A stretch of 64,000 bases of DNA from Phycisphaerae bacterium (GTDB lineage Bacteria; Planctomycetota; Phycisphaerae; Phycisphaerales; UBA1924): contig JAEUIW010000011.1 in NCBI GenBank assembly GCA_016794925.1, forward strand, positions 50,695 to 114,694, read 5' to 3'. A program made the position numbers and the translations under genes. Shown here in pieces: positions 16,869 through 25,976 of this stretch. Under the pieces are notes generated by a model. That model was given only the letters and a program-made list of their open reading frames with translations, did not search any database and was not told the origin of the DNA. The stretch's first letter is position 1. Each line of letters begins with the position of its first letter.

Positions 16869-19121
16869 GTGGCGCAACGGGTCCACCCGATCCCATCGTC
16901 CGCGGCCCTGGCGACCTTCCGACACCTGGGGGACCCCGTGATCGAATCGAGCGCGCATGACGCACCGATCGCCGTAACCCCGTCGGGCCCGCCCGCCGCC
17001 GGCCACACGCCCCCTCCCCTGTCCCCGCCCCGCATCGCGCTGCTGGGCAACCCCAACACCGGGAAAACCACGCTCTTCAATCGCCTCAGCGGCCTGCGCC
17101 ACAAGACCTCGAATTTCCCCGGCACGACGCTCGAAGCCCGCCTGGGCCGGGTGAAATTGGCGGACGCGGCGGCGGCGACCGACCCCGCCGGCCCCCCCGC
17201 TCACGGCCATGTCGCCGACCTGATTGACCTGCCCGGGATCTACTCGCTCGACCTCGACCAGCCCGAGGCCATCCTCTGTCGCGACGTGCTCGCCGGCCGG
17301 GCCCGCGTCGGGGGCGGGGCGGGGGGGGGCCGTGCCGCGCCCCCCGAGGCCGTGCTGATCGTGGTGGACGCCACGAACCTCGGCCGCAACCTGGTGCTCG
17401 TGGGCGAGTGCCTCCGCGAGGGGTTGCCCACCGTCGTCGCGCTCAACATGATCGACCTGGCCCGCCGCGCCCGGGCGGAGCCCGATGCCCGGGCCCTGGC
17501 CGAATCGCTCGGGTGCCCCGTGGTCCCCTGCGGCGCCCGCTCCGGCGAGGGCCTCGACGCGCTGCGCCACGCCCTGGCCGACCTCCCCGCACGGACCGAG
17601 CCGCGCCGCACCATCCCGGACCTGCGCGCCTGGGCGTTCGAAGCCGCATCCCGCGCCGTCGCCGGCCGCCCCCCCACCACGACCACCGCGGGCCGCACCT
17701 TCACGGACCGCGTCGACCACGTCGTCACCCATCCGCTGATGGGAGCCGTGGTGTTCGCCCTCGTCATGGGCGGGCTCTTCTTCACGCTCTTCAAGCTCGC
17801 CCGCTACCCGATGGACGCCATCGACGGACTCTTCGCGGGCAACCCGGGCTGGGCCGCGGCGTGGCAGCCGGATTGGCTCGCGCACGCGCTGGGCGCGGGC
17901 CTCACCGGGCTGACCCGCCAGCTTCTCCCCGCCGGGCTGCTCGCCGACTTCGTCGCCGACGGCGTGATCGCGGGCGTGGGCGCCACCGTCATCTTCCTGC
18001 CCCAGATCTGCCTCCTCTTCTTCCTGATCTCGCTCCTGGAGGACACCGGCTACCTCGCCCGCGGCGCGTTCGTCATGGATCGCCTGCTGCGGCCCTTCGG
18101 CCTGCCCGGTCACGCGTTCGTCCCGCTCCTCTCCAGCCACGCGTGCGCCCTGCCCGGCATCATCTCCGCCCGCGGCGTTCCCGACGCGAGGGAACGTCTC
18201 ACCACCATCCTGGTCGCCCCCTTCACCACCTGCTCGGCCCGTATCCCCGTCTACGTCATGCTCATCACGCTGCTCTTCGGCCACCGGCCCACGCTCGCGG
18301 CGTTGGCCTTCGTGGGCTGCTACGCCCTGGGCATCCTCGCCGCCGTGGGCAGCGCCGCCCTGGCGCGCGGCACCATCCTCCGCGGCCGCAGCCGACCCAT
18401 GGCCCTGGAACTGCCGACCTACAAGATCCCGTCGCTCCGCACCGCCCTGCTGACCACCTGGGACCGCGCCCTGGTCTTCCTCCGCAGCGCCGGCACCAAC
18501 ATCCTCGCGATCTGCATCGTGCTGTGGTGGCTGGGCAGCTTCCCCCACGTCGCGCCACCCGCCCGCGCCGACCAGCTCCGCGCCGACGCCCAGGCCCTGG
18601 TCGAGCGCAGCGCCGTCGCCGAGAGCCCCGACGCCGTCTCCGACGCCTACACCCTGGCCCAGGCCATGAACGCCGAAGCCGACCACGTCGAGCGGGCCCA
18701 CGCCAAGTCGTCATCGTTCCTCGGCATGATGGGCCGCGCCGCCCAGCCCGTCTTCGCCCCCCTCGGGTACGACTGGCAGCTCACCATCGGCGTGCTCAGC
18801 TCCTTCGCCGCCCGCGAGGTCTTCGTCTCCACCATGAGCATCGTCTTCGCCGGCGAGGAGGACTCGTCCCGCGACGGCGTCTTCCAGAAAATCTCCGCCG
18901 CCACCCGCGACGACGGCACCACGCCCGTCTTCACACCCGCCGTCTGCTGGTCGCTTCTTATTTATTACATCCTCGCCATGCAGTGCCTCCCCACCCTCGC
19001 CGTCACCGCCCGCGAGGCCGGCGGCATCCGTTGGGCCCTCCTGCAACTCGCGTGGATGAGCCTCGTCGCCTACGCCGCGGCGTTCGTCGCCTACCGCCTC
19101 GCCCTCGCCCTGGGCGCGTGA
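16869..19121 (+). CDS. feoB: Ferrous iron transporter FeoB
   Basis: Inner-membrane Fe(II) uptake protein of 750 residues with a GTPase domain. The G1 motif GNPNTGKT lies at 60-67, switch I region NFPGTT near 82, G3 DLPG, G4 NMID and G5-like CGARSGEG. Membrane helices start near 300 (AVVFALVMGGLFFTLF). The two gate regions include FLPQICLLFFLISLLEDTGYLARGAF and the conserved LSSHACALPGI, with the second GTSCSA-like site as FTTCSARIPVY. The GTG start follows feoA closely; a second GTG at 16938 could be used, since residues 1-23 are not conserved. A Gly-rich insert (GGGAGGG) lies between G3 and G4. Confidence 0.97.
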   Translation: MAQRVHPIPSSAALATFRHLGDPVIESSAHDAPIAVTPSGPPAAGHTPPPLSPPRIALLGNPNTGKTTLFNRLSGLRHKTSNFPGTTLEARLGRVKLADAAAATDPAGPPAHGHVADLIDLPGIYSLDLDQPEAILCRDVLAGRARVGGGAGGGRAAPPEAVLIVVDATNLGRNLVLVGECLREGLPTVVALNMIDLARRARAEPDARALAESLGCPVVPCGARSGEGLDALRHALADLPARTEPRRTIPDLRAWAFEAASRAVAGRPPTTTTAGRTFTDRVDHVVTHPLMGAVVFALVMGGLFFTLFKLARYPMDAIDGLFAGNPGWAAAWQPDWLAHALGAGLTGLTRQLLPAGLLADFVADGVIAGVGATVIFLPQICLLFFLISLLEDTGYLARGAFVMDRLLRPFGLPGHAFVPLLSSHACALPGIISARGVPDARERLTTILVAPFTTCSARIPVYVMLITLLFGHRPTLAALAFVGCYALGILAAVGSAALARGTILRGRSRPMALELPTYKIPSLRTALLTTWDRALVFLRSAGTNILAICIVLWWLGSFPHVAPPARADQLRADAQALVERSAVAESPDAVSDAYTLAQAMNAEADHVERAHAKSSSFLGMMGRAAQPVFAPLGYDWQLTIGVLSSFAAREVFVSTMSIVFAGEEDSSRDGVFQKISAATRDDGTTPVFTPAVCWSLLIYYILAMQCLPTLAVTAREAGGIRWALLQLAWMSLVAYAAAFVAYRLALALGA

Positions 19122-19166
19122 CCGTTCGCCCCCGCCTCCCAGCCCACGCAGCCGAGACCGAATCCC

Positions 19167-19343
19167 ATGCGCGTGCCGATCGAGGACTGGCAGTTCTGGA
19201 CCACCACGCTCGCCGCGATCCTCGCCGCGGCGTACGTCGCCCGCGGCCTCCTGCCCGGCGGAATCCTCGGCGGTCGCGCGAACCAGACCAGGGCCACGCT
19301 CACCGTGGAGGGAAAGAAGCCCGGCCGACCGCTCGCACGATAG
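19167..19343 (+). CDS. Small single-pass membrane protein downstream of feoB
   Basis: A 58-residue frame starting MRVPIEDWQFWTTTL, with one hydrophobic helix (about 12-27: TTTLAAILAAAYVARG) and a basic, Gly-rich tail ending in GKKPGRPLAR. It begins 45 bases after the feoB stop on the same strand. Many feo operons carry a small third gene at this place (FeoC, or a FeoB-associated Cys-rich membrane protein). This one has no cysteine and no winged helix, so it is neither in the strict sense. Coding status is inferred from position, the TM helix and lack of overlap; no strong Shine-Dalgarno sequence is seen. Confidence 0.55.
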   Translation: MRVPIEDWQFWTTTLAAILAAAYVARGLLPGGILGGRANQTRATLTVEGKKPGRPLAR

Positions 19344-19695
19344 AAACTCGTGTTCGCGTCCATCATTTCGCACGAACATCATGCGAACCTCAGATCTTGA
19401 CCTCGGGAACTGATCTTGACAGAGCAGTCCGTTCTCTCGTAACCTGGCCGACGTCGCGAGTATGTAATGCGACCGGCATTTCAAAGAGCGCCTCCATGAT
19501 GCTGTTCTGCCTGGGTGTGCTCTCTCTCTCAATCGAAATCACCCGTGAACGCGACCCCGCTCGCGCAACCCGTGAACAAGACGACCGTGATCCGGATTCG
19601 TGACAACGTTCGTTGCAGGTTCGGCGAGTGGGCCCCTGAGCAGTGATCCGCATCGTTGTGCCCGCGCCACCCTCACGCCGCAAAGGAAACGCAGC
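19344..19695 (+). other. Intergenic stretch with a possible promoter
   Basis: About 350 bases without a gene. The word GATCTTGAC occurs twice (19393-19401 and 19412-19420). The second copy contains a perfect TTGACA at 19416-19421, with a weak -10 (TAACCT) 18 bases downstream. This could drive the secreted-protein/DUF1573 pair that follows. Nothing else was recognised. Confidence 0.35.
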
Positions 19696-20844
19696 ATGTT
19701 CGCTTTTTCGTTGCTCGCCGCGCATCTGTGCGTGACCGCGAGCACACCCCCCGCCGCGCCCGAGGGCGATCCCCGCGCCGTGGCCCTGATGCGGGCGTTC
19801 GAGGCCCTTGACTCCTCCATCGAGGTCCTCCGCTGGCGACAGGTTCAGTACAGCCCTCCGGCCGCCTCCCTCGACAACAACCAGTACTGGCTGGCCGAGG
19901 AATCCGAATACTGGGTCGCGAGCGACGGCACGCACCGATTCCAGCACACGTATTCCGGCATGTTCGAGGACACGCGCGAGTGGCTCCACATCGCCGAGAA
20001 TTACGGCGGCACGCGCACACGCCAGGTCGGCTGGTACTTTCCCGATTCGAGCGGATCCATCAAAGACTCGGCGCACGTGGTCGCCGCGGGGCCGGGCCCC
20101 CTCCGGCTGTTCGGCCGTTTCATCGACTACGCCATCCCCTACCGGTCCGTCACGCTCACGGAGCAGGTCCGCCGCGCCAAGGACGTTCAGTATCTCGAAC
20201 CTACATCGGAAGAGCCCTGGCCCGGGTTCCGCGTCAACGGCCAGGTCAACGGCGGCTGGCTCGATGTCGAGATGCGGGTCGATCCCGACCACGGCTTCAC
20301 GCCCCGGCTCTTCCGCACCATCCGGCACCACGACCAGTGGCCGATCGAGACGCTCGTCGCGCTCGAGGTCACGCCGGTGGGGCCGTTCTGGCTCCCCGCG
20401 CGGATCGTGCAGGGCACGACGTACCTGCAGAAAGTCGAGGACGTTCTCGACCCGCTCCCCGCGCACCACGTGAAGAACATCGCGCTCGCCCGGGCCATGA
20501 CGGGCCTGCCCGAGGAACTCAAGTCGCCGAGCCTCGCGGCATGGATCGAGCGGATGACCGAGGTTCGCATCTTCAATGAGGAAACGCGCGTGATGTTCGG
20601 CCCGCTCAGTTGCTTCGACAGCGACAACGAGACCGCCGGGCCGGGCATCGGCGTCCTCGCCGGGTACGCGGTCAACGAGCCGCTCCACGAGTCCGATCTC
20701 TTCGAGGGCTTTCCCCCGGGCGGGCGCATCTTCAACGGCTGCATCAGCCGGCACGTCACCGTCGAGCAGGCGCGGCATTTCTGGGGCTTGCTCGCCTCGC
20801 CGACCTGGGGCGGCGAGGTCAGCCCGGAAGGGAGCAACCCGTGA
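19696..20844 (+). CDS. Secreted protein of unknown function, paired with DUF1573 gene
   Basis: I do not recognise a family. The 382-residue product has a short signal peptide (MFAFSLLAAHLCVTAS) and then a soluble, Trp/Tyr-rich region. Features such as YWVASDGTHRFQHTY, then WLDVEMRVDPDHGFTPRLFRTI and PVGPFWLPARIVQ suggest antiparallel beta-sheet of the LolA-like sort, but this is a guess. The C-terminal part HVTVEQARHFWGLL looks helical. The ATG at 19696 follows AAAGGA; an earlier in-frame start would remove the signal peptide. The stop overlaps the next gene's start by four bases (GTGA), so the two products are translationally coupled and probably act together in the envelope. Confidence 0.7.
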   Translation: MFAFSLLAAHLCVTASTPPAAPEGDPRAVALMRAFEALDSSIEVLRWRQVQYSPPAASLDNNQYWLAEESEYWVASDGTHRFQHTYSGMFEDTREWLHIAENYGGTRTRQVGWYFPDSSGSIKDSAHVVAAGPGPLRLFGRFIDYAIPYRSVTLTEQVRRAKDVQYLEPTSEEPWPGFRVNGQVNGGWLDVEMRVDPDHGFTPRLFRTIRHHDQWPIETLVALEVTPVGPFWLPARIVQGTTYLQKVEDVLDPLPAHHVKNIALARAMTGLPEELKSPSLAAWIERMTEVRIFNEETRVMFGPLSCFDSDNETAGPGIGVLAGYAVNEPLHESDLFEGFPPGGRIFNGCISRHVTVEQARHFWGLLASPTWGGEVSPEGSNP

Positions 20845-21974
20845 TCGTGCCGCGCGCCCTGCTGACCGCGTTCGCTGCGTTGCCGCTCCTGCTCGCGGCC
20901 GTTCCGACGCGCCCGAACGAGCCGCCCCCGAGCCCGCCCGCGTGCCCCCCCCCCGCGGCCCCGACGAGCGCGAACGAGACCCGCGCGTTCCGCATCGTGC
21001 GGGCCGATGCGGAGGACGCCGGCGTCGTGAAGATGTGGACGCTGGTCCGCCGAGCCGTCGCGTTCCAGAACACCCTCGACACGCCCGTGTCCGTCACCAT
21101 CGACGGCCGGAGTTGCGGGTGCCTTCAGGTCATCCTCTCGAAATCGGATGTGCCCCCCGGCGAACAGACCGAGCTCACCTTCGGCGTGTCCGCGGTCCCC
21201 GCCGTCGGCGTGCAGATGCAGATCGTCACCCTCCGCGCGACCTGGACCGACGCCAAGGGGCCGCAGGTGGAGCGGATCAACGTCCCGCTGCAGTACCAGA
21301 CGGAGGTCTCATTCTTCGTGCGCCCCGAATCGGCCTGCCTGACCGGAATCCAGGGCGGGCGGGCGCACCTCGACGTGTTCATGTACGAGCCGGGCGCTCC
21401 GGGCGACCCGCCGACGGTCGGTCCGCCGACGTGCTCGCTGCCGGGCTGGACGGTCCGCACGGTCGACGATCCGGTCGAGGTTCCCCGCCCGGTGCTGCAT
21501 TTCCGCGCCGAAGGGCCCGTGGCCGCCGAGCCCGGATGCATCGACGGGATCATCACGTGGGCCCCGAGCGATGCCGATCCGAATCTCAACGGGACGGCCT
21601 ACGCGGCCCGGGTGCCGCTGCGGATCCTCACCCGCAGCGCGTACCGGGCCTTCCCCGGCGGCCTGGTCTTCGCGCGCGGCCCGGGCGACACGACCGCCAC
21701 GCTCGGCCTAACGCTCGTCGCCCGCTCCGACGCGGCGCCGCCCCCCGCCTCCGTCAGGCTCGATTCCGAAACCCCGTGGCTCTCGGTGCGGCTCGACCCG
21801 CCCGCGCGCGCGGTCACGTGCACCCTCACGCCCGCGCCCGACATGCCGCCCACCGGTTCGGTGCGCTGCCGGGCGCTCGCCGCGGACGGCGCGGCGCTGC
21901 TCGACTTCCCCATCGTCTGGCACACGAGCGCGACCGGGGGACCATCGATCGGCGATCCCGTCCCCGTGCACTGA
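20841..21974 (+). CDS. DUF1573 domain secreted protein
   Basis: A 377-residue exported protein. The GTG start overlaps the upstream stop as GTGA. A signal peptide (VPRALLTAFAALPLLLAAV) precedes a Pro-rich linker. The DUF1573 signature is clear near 65-105: FQNTLDTPVSVTIDGRSCGC followed by SDVPPGEQTELTFGV, matching the family pattern N.....I..v..sCGCt....p...i.PGe. A second Ig-like beta domain fills the C-terminus, ending in DFPIVWHT. Such proteins are abundant in planctomycetes and Bacteroidetes; their molecular role is not known. The coupling to the upstream unknown gene is the main contextual clue. Confidence 0.8.
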   Translation: MIVPRALLTAFAALPLLLAAVPTRPNEPPPSPPACPPPAAPTSANETRAFRIVRADAEDAGVVKMWTLVRRAVAFQNTLDTPVSVTIDGRSCGCLQVILSKSDVPPGEQTELTFGVSAVPAVGVQMQIVTLRATWTDAKGPQVERINVPLQYQTEVSFFVRPESACLTGIQGGRAHLDVFMYEPGAPGDPPTVGPPTCSLPGWTVRTVDDPVEVPRPVLHFRAEGPVAAEPGCIDGIITWAPSDADPNLNGTAYAARVPLRILTRSAYRAFPGGLVFARGPGDTTATLGLTLVARSDAAPPPASVRLDSETPWLSVRLDPPARAVTCTLTPAPDMPPTGSVRCRALAADGAALLDFPIVWHTSATGGPSIGDPVPVH

Positions 21975-22013
21975 ACGCGCGCCCGGGGCGCGTCACCCGC
22001 GCCGCGTCCCCGA

Positions 22014-22493
22014 TCAACCCTTCGCACGGTGCGCGAGCAGCGCCACCGCCAGCCCGAGGAAACTCAGCACCATCCCGAACGCGCCCGCGACCGCCAGCAC
22101 CGGGATCGCCAGCAGCGCGAACGAGCACACGAAGACCGCGACCAGCACCCGCGCCGAAGGGCTCCGCCACGCCGACGGGCTCCCCGGCGCCGCGGCGGCG
22201 GCCGGACCGTCCGATGCTCCATCCTCGAGCTCCCCGACATCCACCTCGTCCCAGTTCACGTCCACCCGCTCGGCCTTGAGGTCCCGCAGCACCGACCGCG
22301 CCGCGTCAAGGTCCGTGGCCCGCACCATCACGGCGACGCCCGGCGTCGGCACCTCCGCCCGCAACTGGCCCAGCAGCGACCCGAACGGCGCGGCGCGGAT
22401 GCCCTTCGCCTCCAGCGCCTGCACCATGGCCTCCGCTTCGATCTCCGAAGCGGCCACCGCCGCCTGAACCAGCGATTCCGGATCTCGCGTCAT
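22014..22493 (-). CDS. DUF2007 (GlnB-like signal transducing) domain membrane protein
   Basis: A 159-residue protein. The N-terminal 80 residues follow the DUF2007 pattern: VQAAVAASEIEAEAMVQALEAKGI (split for description), then VAVMVRATDLDAARSVLRDL, which resembles a small ferredoxin-like fold common to putative signal-transducing proteins. An acidic linker (about 82-97) leads to two hydrophobic helices (ARVLVAVFVCSFALLAIPVL and GMVLSFLGLAVALLAH). It stands alone between the DUF1573 gene and the LOG gene, transcribed opposite to both. What it senses is unknown. Confidence 0.75.
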   Translation of the reverse strand: MTRDPESLVQAAVAASEIEAEAMVQALEAKGIRAAPFGSLLGQLRAEVPTPGVAVMVRATDLDAARSVLRDLKAERVDVNWDEVDVGELEDGASDGPAAAAAPGSPSAWRSPSARVLVAVFVCSFALLAIPVLAVAGAFGMVLSFLGLAVALLAHRAKG

Positions 22494-22660
22494 GGCGGAT
22501 CGCGTCCATACCCCCGCTCACGAGCCTACCACAATCGGGCGGCACGCGGCGCATTCCTTCACGCCGCGGCGGCGGCGCCGACCGATGTAACCTCGCCGGA
22601 CGCGCGCGCCGAAGCTCCCCCGGGGCCGAGCCGCCGCCCTCCCCGACCGATAGCAAGGGT

Positions 22661-23473
22661 GTGAACGCGATGCTCGAGTGGCTGCGGCGGCAGATCGACG
22701 TGACGGGGCTCTCCGGCGGCGCCGCCGCGGCCGATCGCCCCTGGGGCAAGGGCACCCGCGACCCCGAGGAGCGGGTCTTCCTCGAAGGGCCCCGCACCCG
22801 CCGCTTCGAGCTGCTGCGCGCCCTCCGCATCTTCATCGAGTTCGTGCGCGGCTTCCGGATGCTCCACTTCGTGGGCCCGTGCGTGACCGTGTTCGGCTCG
22901 GCCCGCTTCCCCGAGAGCCACGCCTACTACGCCCTCGCCCGCGAGATGGGCGCCCGGCTCTCCGGCATGGGCTTCACCGTCATGACCGGCGGCGGCCCGG
23001 GCGTGATGGAGGCCGCCAACCGCGGCGCCAAGGAATCCGGCGGCCGCTCCATCGGCTGCAACATCAAGCTCCCCATGGAGCAGGAGCCCAACCCCTACGT
23101 CGATTCGTGGATGGAGTTCCGCTACTTCTTCGTCCGCAAGGTCATGCTCGTCAAGTACTCGTACGCGTTCGTCGTGCTCCCCGGCGGCTTCGGCACCATG
23201 GACGAACTCTTCGAGGCCGCCACCCTGGTGCAGACCGGCAAGATCAAGCACTTTCCGATCGTGCTCATGGGCCGCGCCTACTGGGAGCCCATGATGGCCT
23301 TCCTGCGCGACACCATGGAGGCGCAGGGCACCATCTCGCCCGGCGACCTCGACCACCTCTTCCTCACCGATTCGCCCGACGAGGCCGTCGCGCACGTCGA
23401 GCGCATGGGCATCGCCGCCTTCGGCCTGAAGCGCACCACCCAGCCGCGCCGCTGGTGGTTCCTCGGGGAGTGA
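22661..23473 (+). CDS. LOG family protein (TIGR00730-type, Rossmann fold)
   Basis: Member of the LOG / lysine-decarboxylase-like family, whose characterised members are nucleotide 5'-monophosphate phosphoribohydrolases. The motifs are VTVFGSARF near 70, MTGGGPGVMEAANRGA near 107-122 and the catalytic-site PGGFGTMDELFE near 185. At 270 residues it is the longer type with an N-terminal extension. GTG at 22661 and ATG at 22670 are both possible starts; AGGG lies just upstream. It may hydrolyse AMP-like nucleotides; the physiological role (purine salvage, or cytokinin-like compounds) cannot be read from sequence. It converges on the next gene with a 10-base gap. Confidence 0.85.
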   Translation: MNAMLEWLRRQIDVTGLSGGAAAADRPWGKGTRDPEERVFLEGPRTRRFELLRALRIFIEFVRGFRMLHFVGPCVTVFGSARFPESHAYYALAREMGARLSGMGFTVMTGGGPGVMEAANRGAKESGGRSIGCNIKLPMEQEPNPYVDSWMEFRYFFVRKVMLVKYSYAFVVLPGGFGTMDELFEAATLVQTGKIKHFPIVLMGRAYWEPMMAFLRDTMEAQGTISPGDLDHLFLTDSPDEAVAHVERMGIAAFGLKRTTQPRRWWFLGE

Positions 23474-23483
23474 GCCGGAACGA

Positions 23484-24035
23484 TCAGAGCACGACCTGAT
23501 CCTGATCCGGACCGGTGCGGGAAATGTCCTCGGCCCGGCGGAACACGAGGTCGGTCTTCCAGATCCGCGGCCCGGAATCGAGCGAAAGCTCCCGCGGCGT
23601 GGGCCCGGCGGACATCAGCACGCAGCGCCGCGCGCGTGCGTACGCCTCCTTGAACATCGCCAGCCCCATCGATCCCGGCGTGGGGGACATCCGGCAGACG
23701 CGGCTGATCACCGCGACGGTCGCCTCCAGCGCGTCGCCCGCTTCCCGCTGCGCGCGCGCGGTCTCGTTGTCGAGGTACGGACCAAGGTGAATCGTGTACC
23801 CCGGCCGCTGCCGTGGGATCTCACCCTCGATGATCGCCACCCGGAGCCGGCCCTCCGGATCATCGGGCCCGATCTTCCGGAGCAGGTCGTTGAACACGCT
23901 CCGCCCCGCGAGTTCGCTCCTGAACAGGAGCGCCATCATGGGCGGGTGCATCCCGAAGGGATCCACCATATGGCTCACCCCCAGCCAGTCGGCACGGTCC
24001 CACAACATCGTGTTGATGAGCGGCTGAGGCCTCAT
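23484..24035 (-). CDS. Hypothetical protein, family not recognised
   Basis: A 183-residue protein starting MRPQPLINTMLW, with GGAGG five bases before the ATG, a strong reason for this start over a longer open frame. It has no signal peptide or TM helix. Visible segments are a Met/Phe-rich stretch HMVDPFGMHPPMMALLF, an amphipathic helix FNDLLRKIG, and ERAEAGDALEATVAVISRV-like helical sequence. No catalytic motif is recognised. It lies 104 bases downstream of the FlaA1-like gene on the same strand and may share its transcript. Confidence 0.65.
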   Translation of the reverse strand: MRPQPLINTMLWDRADWLGVSHMVDPFGMHPPMMALLFRSELAGRSVFNDLLRKIGPDDPEGRLRVAIIEGEIPRQRPGYTIHLGPYLDNETARAQREAGDALEATVAVISRVCRMSPTPGSMGLAMFKEAYARARRCVLMSAGPTPRELSLDSGPRIWKTDLVFRRAEDISRTGPDQDQVVL

Positions 24036-24139
24036 GACAACCTCCGTGCGGGCACGCCCGGCGCCGCGATCCGCGGACCGCCACGCACACCGATGGTATT
24101 CGGCCCGCGACCCCGCGCGGCGCGATCCCGGCCACGGCC

Positions 24140-25831
24140 TCAACCCGCGATGGCCAGCCGCGGCGGGCCGCCCGCGTCCGCGCCCGACCGCGCGCGCTCC
24201 GTGCCCGTGCCCGACTGCATCTCCGGTACATACCGGCGGAGCACCGCCAGCACCGCGTCACGATCCGGCACCGGCGCCTCGGGCCGGGCCCGCACCTCGC
24301 TCAGGGCCGCGATCATCTCGTCCGCTCGCTCGGTGCGCGCCCGCTCATCGGGCCCATCGCCCGCCCAGGCGTGGATGCCCGGGTGCGCCGTGGGGGCCAG
24401 GTTCTCCGCCGCGTACGCCAGCTCCTCGTGCAGCTTCTCGCCCGGCCGCGCGCCCGTGAACACGATGTCCGCCGCGGCACGGGAGGGATCCGGCGCGGGC
24501 GTGCCCGGCACGCGCGCCTCTAGCCCGTGCGCCCGCACGAACCGCACCGCCAGGTCCAGGATCCGGACCGGCTCGCCCATGTCGAGCACGTACACCGGCG
24601 CCGACGCGTCCGGCCGCGATGGCGACGCCCCGCCCGCGAGCGTCAGGCGCGGCCCGGCGTTCAACGCCCCCGTCGCCGCGCCCGCGTCCGCCATCGCCGC
24701 GGCCTGCAGCACCAGCAGCGCCGCCTCGTGGATGGTCATGAAATACCGCGTCATGCGCGGGTCGGTCACCGTGACCGGCCCGCCCTCGCTCAACTGGCTG
24801 GACCAGATCGGCAGCACCGAGCACGCCGAGCCCAGCACGTTGCCGAACCGCACCATGCTCATGCGCGTCGCCGAGGCCCCCGCCCGCGCGCGCACGTAAA
24901 TCTCCGCCAGACGCTTCGTCGCCCCCATCACGCTCGTGGGGTTCACCGCCTTGTCCGACGAGATCATCACGAAGCGCTCCGCCCCGCACGCCGCGGCCGC
25001 GTCCGCGATCGAGCGCGTGCCGAAGACGTTGTTGCTCACCGCGTGACTGGGGTGGTCCTCCATCAGCGGCACGTGCTTGTGCGCCGCCGCGTGGAACACC
25101 GTGTGCGGCCGCAGCGACGTCAGCAGGTCGCGCGTCGAGCGGCCGTCCACCACGTCGTGCAGCACCGCCCGGCGCGGCACGTCGGGGAACCGCGACGCCA
25201 CCTGCCGGTCGATCTCGAACAACGCGTTCTCGGAACGCTCGACCAGGATGAGCAGCTCGGGACGGAACTCCGCCGCCAAGCGCGACAGCTCCGAACCGAT
25301 CGACCCGCCCGCTCCCGTGATCAGCACCCGCTTGCCCGTGAGGATCCGGCCCACCGCCCGCCGGTCAAGACCGTGCGGCGTGCGCGCGATCAACTCCGCC
25401 GGATCGAGCGCCGACCGGCCCGGGGCGACCGCCGCCCCCCCGACCCCCCCGACCCCCGCCGCCAGCAACTCTGTCAGCGGCGGCACCAGCCGCTCCGACA
25501 CTCCCGCCTGCTTCAGCAGCGCCCGCGCCCGCGCCAACGCCGCGGACATCGCGCCGGGTAGACTCACGATCGCCCACCGCACCCCGCACCGCGCCGCGAC
25601 CGCCACCAGCTCGTCCGTCCAACCCAGCACCGGCAGACCCGGGTCGCACGTCAGCCCGGCCGCCGACCCGTGCCGCCGCACCAGCACGCACCCGCCCGGG
25701 CGCAGCTCGGGCGCCGCCGCCGCCAACTGCGCGCGCAGCGAACGCACCGTCTCCTCCGTGCCCACCAGGATCAGTTCGGACACCCCGACCCCCGCTCCCA
25801 CGATCGACGGCTGGAACATCGGCGACAGCAT
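24140..25831 (-). CDS. FlaA1/CapD-like nucleoside-diphosphate-sugar 4,6-dehydratase/epimerase
   Basis: Short-chain dehydrogenase acting on UDP-GlcNAc-type sugars for surface polysaccharide synthesis. The Rossmann motif ITGAGGSIGSEL is near 167-178, FHAAAHKHVPLMEDHP near 255, and SSDKAVNPTSVMGATKR near 286-302, where the usual Tyr-x3-Lys is Met-x3-Lys as in CapD/FlaA1 proteins. LNMGEPVRILDLA-like sequence (VYVLDMGEPVRILDLA) and FTGARPGEKLHEEL are also diagnostic. The start MLSPMFQPSI follows AGGAG by six bases; in-frame ATGs at 25852 and 25879 are alternatives. Long family members have four N-terminal TM helices. Here the N-terminal 160 residues form only a soluble nucleotide-binding-like domain. 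Confidence 0.88.
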   Translation of the reverse strand: MLSPMFQPSIVGAGVGVSELILVGTEETVRSLRAQLAAAAPELRPGGCVLVRRHGSAAGLTCDPGLPVLGWTDELVAVAARCGVRWAIVSLPGAMSAALARARALLKQAGVSERLVPPLTELLAAGVGGVGGAAVAPGRSALDPAELIARTPHGLDRRAVGRILTGKRVLITGAGGSIGSELSRLAAEFRPELLILVERSENALFEIDRQVASRFPDVPRRAVLHDVVDGRSTRDLLTSLRPHTVFHAAAHKHVPLMEDHPSHAVSNNVFGTRSIADAAAACGAERFVMISSDKAVNPTSVMGATKRLAEIYVRARAGASATRMSMVRFGNVLGSACSVLPIWSSQLSEGGPVTVTDPRMTRYFMTIHEAALLVLQAAAMADAGAATGALNAGPRLTLAGGASPSRPDASAPVYVLDMGEPVRILDLAVRFVRAHGLEARVPGTPAPDPSRAAADIVFTGARPGEKLHEELAYAAENLAPTAHPGIHAWAGDGPDERARTERADEMIAALSEVRARPEAPVPDRDAVLAVLRRYVPEMQSGTGTERARSGADAGGPPRLAIAG

Positions 25832-25976
25832 GCGCGGCTCCTGCGCCCCCATTTCCCCCCACCCCGATCGACCCACCATCTGGGTTATCGGCGTTCGGAA
25901 CGCCGGATCTGAGCCCCCGCGCCCGCGGCGCGATCTGGCCGACGCGGCCAACGTGTCCCCGCGTTACCCTGCGGAC

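Noticed and set aside
16023..18701. 892-codon minus-strand frame opposite feoAB
   Set aside because: Gly/Glu/Asp/Arg-rich artefact of GC-rich coding DNA; feoA and feoB motifs are on the other strand.
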